The position numbers and the translations under genes are program-made. This document shows, piece by piece, positions 39,272 to 51,423 of a DNA stretch of 64,000 nucleotides. The notes under the pieces are model-generated. The model was not told the origin of the DNA, did no database searches, and worked only from the letters and a program-made list of their open reading frames with translations. Source of the stretch: Schistosoma haematobium (Eukaryota > Platyhelminthes > Trematoda > Strigeidida > Schistosomatidae); the NCBI RefSeq assembly GCF_000699445.3, contig NC_067195.1, positions 63,277,591 through 63,341,590 on the forward strand. The letters are read 5' to 3'. The stretch's first letter is position 1. Every line of letters begins with the position of its first letter.

Positions 39272-42200
39272 GATTAAAAGACTAATCCATTAAATCAATC
39301 AATTAATAGTTTTGGAATCAATGACCATATCATATGTGCGGGATTTTCGAACATCGTCCCTTGATTTTGATAAAATTCCTCATGTACAAGCTATTTTATG
39401 CCCATGTTTGTAATAAATTTCAATAAATCAGGCGTTAACCAAATTGTCCAAATATTTATGTGCGTTCTTTTAGTCAAGATGTGATTAAACAATACAAATG
39501 GTTCATCCTACGCATTAACATATTTATTTTCAGTATGTATGTATGGTCTTAGGTGTTGTTCTCTCATTGGCTAACAACACAACAACAAAAATCGATTTCG
39601 TCATAGTCTGTCTGTACTTACTACTCATAAAACTATACTCCCTTAAGAAACACATATGCATATGTCTAGTCACTAATTTCTATTTCATTAAATTAAGTAA
39701 TTATCTATTCTAAAAAGTCACAATTAAATATTTGCTCATTTTAATTTGGAAAGATTATTCTGTTTTAGGATAGGTGTTGTTACTGCCACAAAATTCCTAT
39801 ACATGAAACCATAATCAACTAAGTGGTTCATTTGACAAAAAAAATGTCCCAGTCCTTAATCTTTACTACTTAAACATTTACACTGTTCTAGTTATGGTCA
39901 ATATACTGAAAATAGTTTGCTATTTAGAACTACTTGTACGTCGGAGTTGTTAGTTAAGACAGAGGAAAAAATTAGAAATCTCACTGTGTCAATCACAGAA
40001 ACTCTTAAAATTGAATCAGCCAAAAAAGCTTTGTGTCACTAAGCCAGAAATCTAACATTTTGATAGCTTACTCGAATACGGATAGAAAACAATGGTAATT
40101 AGTTATGAGAATGTTAGGGATAAAAGTAATCCACATCTTCCACATCATACAAGTCCTCAATGCATATAATCGTTGTAGCGAAAATACAGAAGGTTTAGTA
40201 ACTTTTAAATAGTTAGGTTCGAACCATCAAGTGTAATTCAAGATGTCGATTTCAGTATTTCGATAATATACGTCTAGGTGGTGAATGTTAATATGTGAAT
40301 CTAGGGATCGACATTTCTCAAAAGCAAAAATTAATCGCACTTACTTGACACAAACATCAAAATAAGTTTACCAAATGGAAACACAAAATTAGAATTACCT
40401 AAGTTGATCAGTTTTTTTATTCTAAATGCAATACGCATCCAACATATACAAACAGTCTCATACGTGTATTGATGTTACTTTATCGTCTTAATAAATACGA
40501 ATTCAATCACAAAACTTAATTTCTGTTATCATGATGCTGGTCTTGAAGAATGGAAAAGTAAGTTTATTGTCTTACAAATTCTATTTAGCAGAATATCTTA
40601 TGGAAAGAATTCTCACTAAAAACGGTTGTGCTGAAAAATCAACAATTACATTTTTCTTACATTTTTGGAATAACCGCATACGAAAAGACTAACTTTATCA
40701 GTGCAGTTGAAAACTATTGTCTACATTAATAGTAAAGTCGTTTGCAAGTCATTTTTTGCATCGTTACTTCAACTAGAGAACGATTGAAAGTCATTTTTCG
40801 TCAGATATCAGTTTTGTCCTACATTACGAATTCTCAACAATCCTTACTCTTTGCTTAACTAAGGTTCTGATTAAGAAAAGGAGGAAAAATTATATTTGAA
40901 ATAAACAGTTTCAATCTACATCAGATTAACTGCAAAGTTTTGAATGTCTAGTCAACTAATATGAATTAAATAGATTAAACCAATATAAGTTATTTAAAAA
41001 ATTATTTATTTGAAAGTTAATTTTAATCGCTTAATTAAATCCTTATGCTGGGATAAATTACATAACAGAATATTCTGTATAAAAGACTCTTTCATAGACA
41101 CATTTAAATGATCTACAGGATATACTCCTAAAACAATCAACACAAGGATTCTTTTAGTCACTTGTTTTATAGATCCTAATATATGTGGTATAACTAACTG
41201 TCATTTTTTTGTATATAACCTAAATATCTGTAACCCAAAATATAGCTCATTAAACAAATTAAAAGGAAATAACAAATGTTCGCTGCATCGATGCATATTG
41301 CTCCTCTGAAAATGCATTGAATGGTCTAGCACCTGTAAGTGTATCTCATTCCACAAGTAATATTATAGGATCTTTAAATGTTTAGCCATCTTTATTAGTT
41401 CATTCTGTAAGTAAAACCACCTGCTTGCTGTCACTTTATGTTAACACCGTCCCTAGCAATTTGAACTAATTTGAATAACATAAACAGTATATCACTGTGT
41501 CACATGACACACGCATTTATGTAGACCTGATTCATATATTTTGGTAATTACTGCTTTGTTGTTCCGTGCTCTTTGTTTTCGTTTTAATTTCTCTAGTTGT
41601 AGATAATTATCATTAATTCGATCTGGTACACGAAATGATCTTAATTACTCCGTTCATAAATCAACAGGCTGTCCATTTAAGAAATAATAAAAACTCCCGG
41701 CTGATGCATTGGATCGCTGTAATACATGTACTATCTAAACAATTACTGAACTAGTATACTTAAAACTTCCTTCTATCACATGTTTGTTCTGTACATCTAA
41801 TGTTACTATTTATATCAAATTGATCATGCCTGTAAACTGGCGTGAATCCTGTAATTATTATTTTCGGAATATATAAATTATTATTATTATTATTATTATT
41901 ATTATTTAATATTACTGTACTCGAAAAAATTATTTATGTAAATATATAATTAATTGAATAAAACAGATTGAAATATAAGATCCAAACTATTAGATTAATG
42001 TACATAAAAATTACTTAAGAGCTTACTCAACTAATAATGTATAACAATTTTATTGAGTTTTTACTTGAAAATCCGTATAGTGAAAGAGAAAGATGAAAAT
42101 AATGCTTTAAAAAAAGTTGTTTTATGTAATACCATGTCATATCAAAATAGTATTACTTTAATTAACTTTATTGGATATACAGTTCTATATATAAAACAAA

Positions 42201-43321
42201 AAGTTGACATTCAAATTACAAGTATATTAATAGATATTGATGACAATAAATTATTGGTATTGTAATGCAAGATATTATACTACTTGTGAGTAGAAAAAAT
42301 ATATCATAGTGAAGTTTCAAAATATAATTCCATTTTAACTTGGTCTAATGAACAAACAATTCTCAAAATTAATTTAATAAATATTAACATTTTAAGATTA
42401 TTAATTATGCACAATAATAAAGTAATGACTAATGTATAGGTTTTATAACAATTTACTGCTTGACAGTCAGAGAAGACATATTTCCCTTTATTGTTTATTG
42501 AAAGCTTAAATCAACTGTGGGCAAATGAATTTAAGTTGTTGATGTGTGTGATAGATAAGTCAGGCTAATTTAGAATACTACTAAATCCAGTTTATAGAGA
42601 ACTTGAATATGAAAAAGGACAATACCTCTCTATGAAAACATCACGGTAAACTTCTACAAATTTATCAGTTATGCAGGTTACATAGTCAAAATTAGTGAAA
42701 TTAAGAAAAATTCTAAGGATCTAATCAACATCATATCGTAGTTTATGCAACTATATAAGCTCTAAAACTATCTCACTCACATTTGAATAATCCTTGCCAG
42801 TATACATCATAAATGTTGGCAGGGTTCACAATCACTTAATCTGCAAAGTTTAAGAAGATATTGTACACGCGTTTCCGCTGAAATAAACCTCTGTGAATGA
42901 CTTTATTTTCATTTTATCGTGAAGGGAAGTCTTTTTGAGGAAGACAATAATGCCATCCCCTTTAACAAATAGATCATAATATGAAAAACTAAAAGATACA
43001 AGTACTCAGTTGGTTGAGACAAAATACTGCAAGTTAGAAACAGGGCTTTAAATACAGAAACAGATCCGTCAATTAAAGGTTCACAGTTAATTAAGCATAA
43101 ATCCATGGACTGTAAATCATTCATACGTAAAGAAATAGAAGGATACAACATAAAGTTACTCAATACATATTTTAAAAAATTTCATGGGAGTTATTCCCAA
43201 ATTTTCGGTGAATATTACGAAAGTAACATAAAATCATCAACCAACTGATCACTGAACACCAAATAATGTGTACTTTGTTCAGTCCGTAATGTTAATCAAA
43301 TTTTATCCATAGTCAATCATC
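39272..43321. other. AT-rich region upstream of the RADIL-like gene
   Basis: Should hold the 5' UTR and promoter of the minus-strand gene, but no element stands out. No other gene or transposon was recognised. Open frames at 42053-42265 and 42909-43163 look like chance. Confidence 0.5.
41878..41906. repeat. (ATT)n microsatellite
   Basis: About nine to ten ATT units in a row. Confidence 0.95.
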
Positions 43322-46300
43322 TACAACGTAGGACCAAGGCACATATATGCATAGGTCCAAGTTGCCATACCTCATTAACACAGCAAGATGAACACCGGAT
43401 TCATAGAAGCAGTTAATTCAATGGTAGTAATATATAAACGAAAGATTGCATATAAGGATATAATACAGGAAGGAAGAATTAGTTCGTAGAAAGAAAGATA
43501 TGGAGTGATTTTAATCTCTTAGTTTAAGAGAAGGCAGAGAGTGTATACACGTTCTCCATTGTGGTCGATTCTGAGCCATGTCACCAAGAGTCTCCAAACA
43601 TTAGCTACGATAGTCACGTGGACCCCAATCAAATAGTCTGCATCTGCCAACATGGCTCCGACTAGAAGTTAGTGACTTCAAGCATTGATGCCACGTTTTG
43701 GTTTGGCCGCCCCTAACTTTCTTCCAACCATCTCCAACACCGGTTAGCATTGCACGTCGTGGTAATCGGTGTTCAGCCATACGTAACACGTGGCCCAACC
43801 ATCTCAGTCGATGAAGAATCACAACATCAACTGATTTACCATCATTCCTTAATACCCTGCACGTCTAACCTCACTATTACTTACCCGGTGATCCCAGCAG
43901 ATGCGACCAATATTTCTAAGATATCTGTGGTCAAATACTAGGAGCTTACGAATATCTTCTACTCTTAATGGCCATGTTTCGCTGCCGTAAAGTAGAACAG
44001 AACGAACTAATGCACAGTATACTCGTCCCTTAATTGATAGACGGATATCTCGCCTTTGCCATAGGTGACGTAAGTTGGTTAAAGCCAACCGAGCTTTTCG
44101 AGTCCGTGCTTCTGAGGTAAACCATTCAATGATAGACACTGCCACAGAACCTCCCGGTCAACAGTCGAATGCTGCTTTTAAGTCAAGAAAGACCACCATT
44201 GTCGGACGCCGATAAGTATGTCTATGTTCTAGAACCTGACGAATGGTAAATATATAGTCGATGCAGCCACGACCAGATCTGAAGCCAACCTGATTTTCTC
44301 GTATTTGCAGTTCACGTGTCATAGGCGTCTTATAATTATTGAGGCTAGTATTTTAGATACTATATTAGTTAAACTAATCCCTCTATGGTTGTCACAGGAT
44401 GATTTTAACCCTCTCTTATATATTGGGATGATGAGTGATTGTGACCAGTCAGATGGAATTACGTTCAACTCCCAGATCTTAGCTAAAATATTAGTCAACC
44501 TAGTCGATAAAACTAGATCACCATCCTTAAAGAACTCTGTAGCCAATCCATCTTCCTCGTTTCAGATTAGCTATAGCTCTTTGAACTTCGATAAGAGTCG
44601 GGGGGGGACTACTTCAGTGTTCCATTCAGGCTGTTTGGGAATGGTAGGTAGCTGTAGAGTAGCTGAAGGCCAGCTGAACGGTTCTCTGAAATGTTCCGTC
44701 CATCGTTCTAAACGTTTGGGCTGAAAGTAGATAAGTGTCGTCTTTTTAGGAGATCGTCTCACCTACACTTGACCTATTAATTCCAGTTTCTTTTATTAGT
44801 CTGTAGAGCTGTTTGGTGTTACCTACAGCCGCTGCCTTCTCCATCTCTTTTGCTTTCGTTGCATACCACTGCTCACGGTCGTTCCTTAGACTTTTGGTTA
44901 ACCTAGATCTGATCTGCTTTCGTTCGTCATCGTGTTCGCAGCCTGATGGGATCAGTTGAAGAGATTCTATCAATACAATAGACTCACAAGAAATCCATTT
45001 GTTTAAATCACTAATAGATGTCACTGCTGTTTCCACAGCTGTTTTTACATCTTTCCAAGCAACATCTTGGTCAGCCTCGTTTTCAGAACTACCTAAGTGT
45101 GACCTCAGTTGTTTCTGGAACCTACTTTTGGTTTTCTCGCTACTCAATTAAGTTCTAAGGGGTCTTTTTAGTGTGGCATCTTCGCGTCCAGTGAGGCTCA
45201 AGCAGATGCGTGCCCGTATCAGGGCACGGTCGGAGTCCAAGCAGGTACTCCAGAATGAGCGACAATCTTCTACCGATCCTCTCCAACGAAGAAGTTCAGA
45301 TAGCCTTCTGTAAAATTCATCTTTCACTTCATCTGAGCTGCAGTCGTTGGGAGCGTAGGCAGAAACGACAAAAAGGTAACGACGTGTGTCCCTATCCTTC
45401 CGAGTTCTTACGGAGCCGTTTAGCCGAACAGCACATAAACGACTGTTAACGGGGATCCACTCTAACAGTGCTTGTTCCGTCCTCATTCTTAGTGCTATCC
45501 CTACTCCTGCCAGTCCACGAGAGCTGGCCGTCGGGACACCAGATACACGGAGGGTGTATCTCGTTGGCTCTCCGTTTTGCTGAGGTGAGTTCAAGTGAAT
45601 GACTACACTGGGATCCTGTGTGCGTGTTTCAGAGACACAGCATACATCAATGGTACGAGATTCTAGGGTTCTAGTCAATGAAGCCTGTTGACCGATTTGA
45701 CATAGGGTGCGTACGTTGAAGGCTCCAATGGAGCGAGGTTTCAGTAGACCTGGGACAGTGTTTTGAGCACCAGAATCGTTGGCTATGGTGACACTTGAAA
45801 GGGAAGCCGAAAAAGGATGTTTAGAGGTGAAAGTCGATGTAGGAGGAATAATAGGAAGTGAAGACGGAGGTTGATTATGGATACAGTAGTCTTGAGTGCT
45901 GTTAGAGGTATGAGGGCGGTTATCACTTCCCGGTTGCCCACACCGTGAAAGGGCTCTTCTGGAGGTGCCTGAAAAGGAAATTGGATTAGAGGTGGTCTTA
46001 GTGACCTGAGAGCGTGAACGCAGTGCAGTGCCCAATGGACAACTGCTTGAGGTCGGTCACACACGACCCTTTTATGGGTAATCTTTGTGTTAGCTCCGTA
46101 CTTGTTGAGACCTTACCGCCGGAGACGGATATCCATGGGATAGGGCGAGGTGTGCATTTTTAGGGTCGACCTTTTCTAACCCCACCCCTCCTTGTGGGAA
46201 GGCAGCATCGCTGTCATGCCGGTTGTCTGAAGGAAACACCTTACTGCTGTCACACCTCTGTACAGTCATCAGTACGACTTCGCTTTCGAACCTTGGGTTT

Positions 46301-46445
46301 GTTGCTTTTAGTCTTACCGCTCTTCAACCGACCTGTCTGACATGGCAGGACGTTGAGGAACGGTTGTTCCAGCCAGTATAGCTCGGTCGCTTCATCAGGA
46401 TAGGCAAGCCCGACCACCACGTCAAGGTAGCAACAACGGTTGGGA
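43322..46445 (-). mobile_element. Perere-3-like RTE deletion derivative (copy C)
   Basis: An element with both ends but with internal losses. The 5' leader starts at CCGTTGTTGCTACC (46445) as in copy F. Endonuclease: ORF 46035-45148 (separate entry). Linker: 45147-44746 (FQKQLRSHLGSSENEAD onward). RT N-part: 44546-44319 (LIIPIYKRGLKSSCDNHRG, ISLTNIVSKILASII) and then VGFRSGRGCIDYIFTIRQV and VVFLDLKAAFDC. There the sequence jumps to the RT C-part (ARTRKARLALTNLRHLWQRR, 44120 on): the palm with the RQGCPLSP and YADD motifs is missing. The C-terminal 73-codon frame is 43822-43601, followed by the 3' UTR. It cannot make active RT. It begins inside or just after the gypsy integrase end at 46.4 kb. 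Confidence 0.9.
45148..46035 (-). pseudogene. RTE endonuclease domain (copy C), C-terminal truncation
   Basis: A 295-codon frame. After a Ser/Pro/Thr-rich lead it has the apurinic-type endonuclease start (IGAFNVRTLCQIGQQASLTR, aa 102-121), TIDVCCVSETRTQDPS and later GLAGVGIALRMRTEQALLEW, then FVVSAYAPNDCSSDEVKDEF. It then jumps directly from RRLSELLR to WRGSVEDCRSFWSTC, skipping the part that should hold the catalytic GDFNA and SDH motifs. The deletion removes the nuclease active site, so the product would not cut DNA. The N-terminal residues before IGAF may be partly leader sequence read in frame. Confidence 0.75.
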
Positions 46446-48250
46446 GATGAGATTTCTGGTTTATAAAGATCACCAACATATGTGAGCTTATTGACAATGA
46501 TTCAATACTATTGTGATTTATGCTACTTATGTCTGTTGAAGTAGTTATAGGGATCTCGCTAGTAGCTTTGATGGGTCTAGCATTGGGTCTCAACCTATCA
46601 GGTAGGACACTGTCATCGACGTGTGCTGGCTTGAGACGATCAATGCTGACTACCTCGACGCGGCCGTGTCGGTCAACCTTGAAGGTCTTTTCATGACGGG
46701 GAATCACGTGAAAAGGTCCTTCGTAAGGGTGTTGCAAAGGTTTGCGCACCGAATCTACTCGTATGAAAACATGTGAACAGGTAGATAAATCTCGAGGGAG
46801 AGCGACCTGTCGATGCTGTATTCGAGTTGACACCGGAGGCAGTGTTCGCATATATTCAGACAGTCGTTGTACGTAGTCTGATTTACCAAAATAGTTCGTG
46901 CTCCGTGGTGTGGTAGGCGGTAGTGCGTATGCGTTCTGTACCAAGCAGCCGGGTCAGAGAGGAGAAAAATTCGGACTCAAATTGTTGTCCTCGGTCAGTC
47001 ATGATAGTCGAGGGAAAACCGTACAGCGCTATCCATCGTTCTACGAAATGGTGAGCAACTGTCTCCGCCGTAATAGATGTGTTGGGAATAGCTTCGGGCT
47101 ATCTTTTGAAACGATCGATCCACGTGAGTATGTGATCATACGCGTTCGATAGTGGCAACGGTCCCACAATGTCTATATGAACGTGATCGAAGCGAGCATT
47201 AGGCTAAGCGAATGTGTCCATGGGGGCAGCTACATGCATGTGCACTTTTGGTCGTTGACATTGTAAGCATTGCTTTACCCACATACGGACATCTTTATTC
47301 ATGGACGGCCAGACGTATCGTGCGGCGATGAGGCATAATGTGGCTGCGATACCTGGGTGAGACAGTCCATGGAGAGCATCGAAAAAGAGACCACGGTAAG
47401 CAAAGGGTACGATGGGTCGGGGAAGACCAGTAGGAGCACCACACAGGATAGTACCTGAGTTAGTAGCTAGGGGTACTTCCCGGCACTGAAGGGATGTAGA
47501 ATGTTGTGCTTCTGTACAAGAGGTGTCGCTTGCTTGGGCGGCAGCCATACCAGGGAGATCAAGCACCGGTAAAGCAACTGCATTCACTTGGATACGTGAC
47601 AGAGCATAGGCAACATAGTTCGACGTGACGAAGGTCTGTCGTGAACTGAGAGATATACTCAGTATTTCCGCACTCGTAGTGAGTAGCAGTCAGACTTGGT
47701 ATGGAGAGCATACGTTAAAAGCTTACGGTCGGTGATTAAGATGAAATCGCGACCTCCTACTGCGTATCAGAAATGTTTGGTGGCACAGTAGGCTGCTTGC
47801 AGTTCTCGACCAAAAGCGCTATATCTCGTTCAATTCCAATTCGCGTGGATTACCGCGAAGTAAATCTGTTAATAGTCGTAACCGTTTTTGCGCGTATGAG
47901 ACGAAACACCGGTAGATGTTAACCAAACCGAGAAATACTTTCAGTTCTTTGAGTGTGGACGGTACGGTGTATTCCATTATTGCACGTCCTTTGTCTTCAC
48001 AAGGTAAAATACCCTCTTGCTTAACAATGTGACCCAAGAATTTTATTTCAGGTTTGCCAAGTTCACACTTTCCGGGTTGACTGTTATCCCATTATCCGAA
48101 AGGCGCTGGAATAGGAGTGTTAGGTGTTGATAAGGTTCATCAACTTTTGATGATACGATTAGCAGATCATCAGTATAGGCGTGATGATATGCTCGTACCA
48201 GATCGATCTTAGAAAAAATAGTAGTGCCCTTGAGCGATGCCGTGATGTCG
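46446..48250 (-). mobile_element. Gypsy-like LTR retrotransposon, 3' pol part (RT-RNaseH-integrase)
   Basis: On the minus strand, in order: an RT scrap ISDITASLKGTTIFSKIDLV-RAYH fused directly to YTDDLLIVSSKVDEPYQHLT (YTDD at 48178-48167), so about 80 residues of palm are deleted; WVTHIVKQEG and KELKVFLGLVNIYRCFV (48037-47819); RNase H traces (ELQAAYCATKHF, GGRDFILITDRKLLTYAL) with stops; the integrase zinc-binding H-H-C-C part (DALHGLSHPGIAATL ... MWVKQCLQCQRP, to about 47230); the integrase core with VHIDIVGPLPLSNAYDHILT and IMTDRGQQFESEFFS (to about 46960); and the C-terminal GPY/F-like module (HPYEGPFHVIPRHEKTFKVD, SIDRLKPAHV). Several stops and frameshifts. Similar to Boudicca-type elements by memory. 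No 3' LTR; an RTE follows. Confidence 0.9.
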
Positions 48251-48251
48251 C

Positions 48252-48995
48252 TTATTTTACGTGCACGACTATCGCACTAAAGCTAGGTACTTAGTAGATA
48301 CAGGTGCCCAAGTTTCTGTCGTACCTTATTGGTAACAGTAAGCCTCGAGCTACGATGCTTCGACTACGCGCTGCGAATGGCTGTCATTTCTACTTATGGT
48401 ACACGACAGCTTACGGTCAACCTGAGCAACCGACGACAGCACCTGTGGACGTTCATCATCGCCGATGTTCCCACAGCCATACTCTGTATCGATTTCCTAC
48501 AACACTATGAATTACTAGTCGATTCACGTAGGCTGCAGCTAATCGATAATTCGTCGAACAGTAAATTCAGGGGCTTTAAAGCTCAAACAAACGCGTACCG
48601 AATCACAGGCGTATTTCATTCGCGTGACCATGTATTTCACGCTTTATTCCAGAAATTCCCCCAATTAACTAAACCTATCGAGGACATCCCATAGGTGACT
48701 AATCGTGTGGTACACCGCATAATCACCCGCAGAGTCCCAGTCACGGCAAAACCTCGCCGACTGGCACCGCACAAATTAGCTTTCGCTAAACGTGAGTTCG
48801 ACAATTTACTAGCTACTGATATTATTCGTCTTTCTCACAGTCCCTGGGCCTCACCTCTTCATATGGTGCGCAAAAAGGATGGGGTTAGCTGGAGACCATG
48901 CGGCGACTACCGAGAATTAAACGTAGTTACACGTTTTGATAGATACCCTATCCCCCACATACACGACATCAGGGCATCACGTCAGGCTCAGCAGA
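48252..48995 (+). mobile_element. Gypsy-like pol, protease and RT N-terminus (inverted half)
   Basis: Plus-strand half lying head to head with the previous entry. It opens with an aspartic protease (ARYLVDTGAQVSVVP, about 48269-48313, catalytic DTG), a stop and frame change, then the rest of the protease and linker in ORF 48329-48694 (FIIADVPTAILCIDFLQHYE). After one stop comes the RT N-terminus (48695-49003: [42 protein letters not shown]). It ends there, at the very codons where the minus-strand half begins, and passes into an LTR. Together the two halves cover protease to integrase almost without overlap. Confidence 0.85.
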
Positions 48996-49337
48996 TGTGG
49001 TGATGTCGAGTCTCAATTTACTATGATCACCATTACAGACCGATTACCTGCCAATTTCTGGGTTAAATCCCTCCGTAGAATAAATATTAGAACAGTTGTA
49101 GATTGTAGCTAGGATATATTTGTTGGTGATCTCGTATCGAAATAATACTGAGATCGTGCCAAATTTTACGGGCGAAACTACCGTATGTGAGTAAGTTCAA
49201 GGTCACAAACCGGGAAAAATTCTGTTTTTTGGTACACTTAAAAAGGTACAGTAAAACAACCACTGGTACGGTTGGTTATTATGATAAATATTTCCATTAC
49301 ACTAATCGCGCTCTCTTCATAAAATTAGATCACTCAA
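48996..49337 (+). mobile_element. LTR-like block of the gypsy element
   Basis: Starts TGTGGTGATGTCGAGTC and ends around ATCACTCAA. It aligns with the outer solo LTR at 61092-61867 once a 415-bp insertion there is removed: shared blocks include TTACTATGATCACCA, TCCCTCCGTAGA, GAGATCG-GCC, CACTGGTAC-TTGGT and CGCTCTCTTCATAAAA. Length about 342 bp, close to the roughly 330 bp I recall for Boudicca LTRs. Placed directly after RT codons, so the rest of pol was lost between. Confidence 0.7.
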
Positions 49338-51070
49338 AATGTTTACACTAGTTTTTAGCACACTAAATGGTTGAGTGGTTGGATTTGAATTCTGTTTAGA
49401 CAGTAGCTTTACCATTATTATCATTTTTTGGATCAAATGGAAAAAAGTTAGTTTCTAATATCCATCTTCACGCTCAGTGTTTTCACGAATCATATTGTTC
49501 GAAGTCTGAGGTTTTTGACTTTGGGTTGGTCTTCATTATGTCTCGTTACCACTTGAATAATTTGCAAGGATTAACATAAGTGTAATGTACAGTCGTCTAG
49601 TTTACTTGTTCCGTGAGGAAATAGCGTTGTACATAGTATATAGTGTTGCAACCGTCTAGGTGCAGCTGAAATTCGATGTATATCGGCCAACCAGTACTAA
49701 ATAGTAGAGACAGTAAAAATTGTTGCTATATTCGTAATGTTACACTACGTACTGAATTTGGGTAGAAAAAGCAAGCAAGAAAGTAACAACATTGAAAAAA
49801 TCACTAAAGATTGTGGGCCACCTACCGATATCCTTAATTTTTCAGGAAAACTGTTATTGATTGGAGCCATCACTTTACCTGTAAACAGTCATGTAACCAG
49901 AGACTTTTCATTTTCCAAATAGCTGTTAAACATGAACACTCCAAAGTCCTAATCTTAACTGGACACTATCCTTGAAACTATTCTCGAAGTTTATTAAACT
50001 GCCAATTCATTTTGTTTAATAAGGGACTTGGAAGATTTCAGAAACTTTTAGAGCTTTATAATTGTTTCTGAATTTTGTTTCAGTACATCCACTTGGGGAA
50101 CAGTCAATTTCAGTAATTAACTGATTAAAATCAGTGTATGCGAAACAGTGTTTACAGAATGTACACGTCATATGGACTTAAATGTATCTTATCTAACAGT
50201 TCTGTTGATAGTTTTCAAAAAAGGGAAATCTATTCACTTGATGTCTAACAGATGACATGGCTCGAAATAAAACAGCATTTTATTCGGTTAAGTACCACTA
50301 CTTGCCCTGCCAATCCATTTTCCAGTGATCCTTGATGTAAGTGTGCCAGGATACCAAATAGTCTTTGATGATTAACTCTCCGATAAGTTTTCTATCTGAT
50401 GCTAAGTATGTATGATTATCATTTCACCAGATGTAGACAGTACCTACAAAACAGGTGAGCAAATACTGACGAAATCATGTATACATTTTACAACTACTTT
50501 ATCACTAAATTTCTGTAGAACTGAATCTTTATACTGTATGGTCAACGCTTAATTCGTTAGTATAGGTTTTGTAGTTGTGTTAATTGGTGGAATTAGTGTA
50601 TGTAGTCTTATTTTGTATTCATCCTACACGGTAGTTAGTTGAATACAGCTACTCGATTAATTGTGGTAACCGAGACATTGGAAAATGTTAACCTCCGTTT
50701 TATGACCAAGTATGGACTCAAATTTGCGGTGTATCATTACACCATGAAATGGTAAGAAGTGTCTTATTTTGAAATAAATGAAATTTGCGGTGTAGGTGGA
50801 TGCTTTTAGTAGTGGTGTTCTCTAAGTGTATTGAAAATATGTAGGCGGACATTAGTACGTATCCCTGTTCATTTCATTTATTAGATTATGTTTTGATTTA
50901 GGGTAGGGATATAAAAGTCTCAACATGGAATTTCACACGAGTGGAAATGCTGATCCGTCTTCACTGTTTGTACAAGTTAAGGTTATTGCAAATGATGGGG
51001 AAAAGTTCATTACAGGAAGGAATAAAGCGAACTAGGAAGTAAAAATAGATAAGGATTTATGAAAAACACA
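49338..51070. other. Non-coding stretch
   Basis: No gene or element recognised; open frames are short and unassignable. Confidence 0.5.
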
Positions 51071-51075
51071 TGAAA

Positions 51076-51330
51076 CTATCACAGGTTGAAATCATGAGTC
51101 AATCGAAGCTAGACCACCATGGAAAACCTGGAAGCACTTGACGGCCGTTTCGTCCCAGCATGGGACTCTTCAGCAGTGCGCATCTACGATCCAGCACCCC
51201 GCGGGATTCGGACCCAGGATGTACTGGCTTAGACCACTGAGCCGGTATCCAACGGTGTTAATGTCTAACTTCAACCAATCCACGAAGTTGCGCCACCGTA
51301 CACCATTGTCTTCAGTGAGCTGATATCTCA
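51076..51330 (-). mobile_element. tRNA-type SINE with intact hammerhead core
   Basis: Minus-strand SINE. The leader includes GAAGTTAGACATTAACACCG; the A-box-like CCGGCTCAGTGG is at 51246-51235; the B box is GGGTCCGAATCC at 51216-51205. The ribozyme module follows, then TGCTTCCAGGTTTTCC and a 3' part ending in CATGATTTCAACCTGTGA (about 51080). Upstream it shares the block ACAATGGTGTACGGTGGCG with the fold-back SINE at 51.4-51.8 kb. Being Sm-alpha-like is from memory; the pol III boxes and ribozyme are read directly. Confidence 0.85.
51134..51181 (-). ncRNA. Hammerhead ribozyme with complete conserved core
   Basis: Minus strand. Stem I arm GCACT (51179-51175) plus G; core CTGAAGA (51173-51167); stem II GTCCCA/TGGGAC around TGC; GAA (51151-51149); stem III ACGG/CCGT; GTC with cleavage expected after C at 51140; stem I partner AGTGC (51138-51134). 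All residues usually held essential (C3, U4, G5, A6, G8, A9, G12, A13, A14, H17) are present, and position 7 tolerates A. One weak point is a G-A mismatch at the first pair of stem I. Stem III is short and self-complementary, as in schistosome hammerheads that work better as longer or dimeric RNAs. Confidence 0.75.
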
Positions 51331-51423
51331 CAACAGATCTGGTTGAACTCCACTGGTAACGGCTTCTCACTAGAACTCCAGAAGTATCTCCCGAAGTCAG
51401 TCACTAGTGAGCAGTTTATTATT

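Noticed and set aside
44305..44724. Plus-strand frame of 139 codons (and its mirror at 54051-54392)
   Set aside because: Antisense of the RTE copies C and E RT region.
45783..46064. Overlapping frames in the RTE copy C leader
   Set aside because: Alternative frame over the endonuclease lead; no family resemblance.
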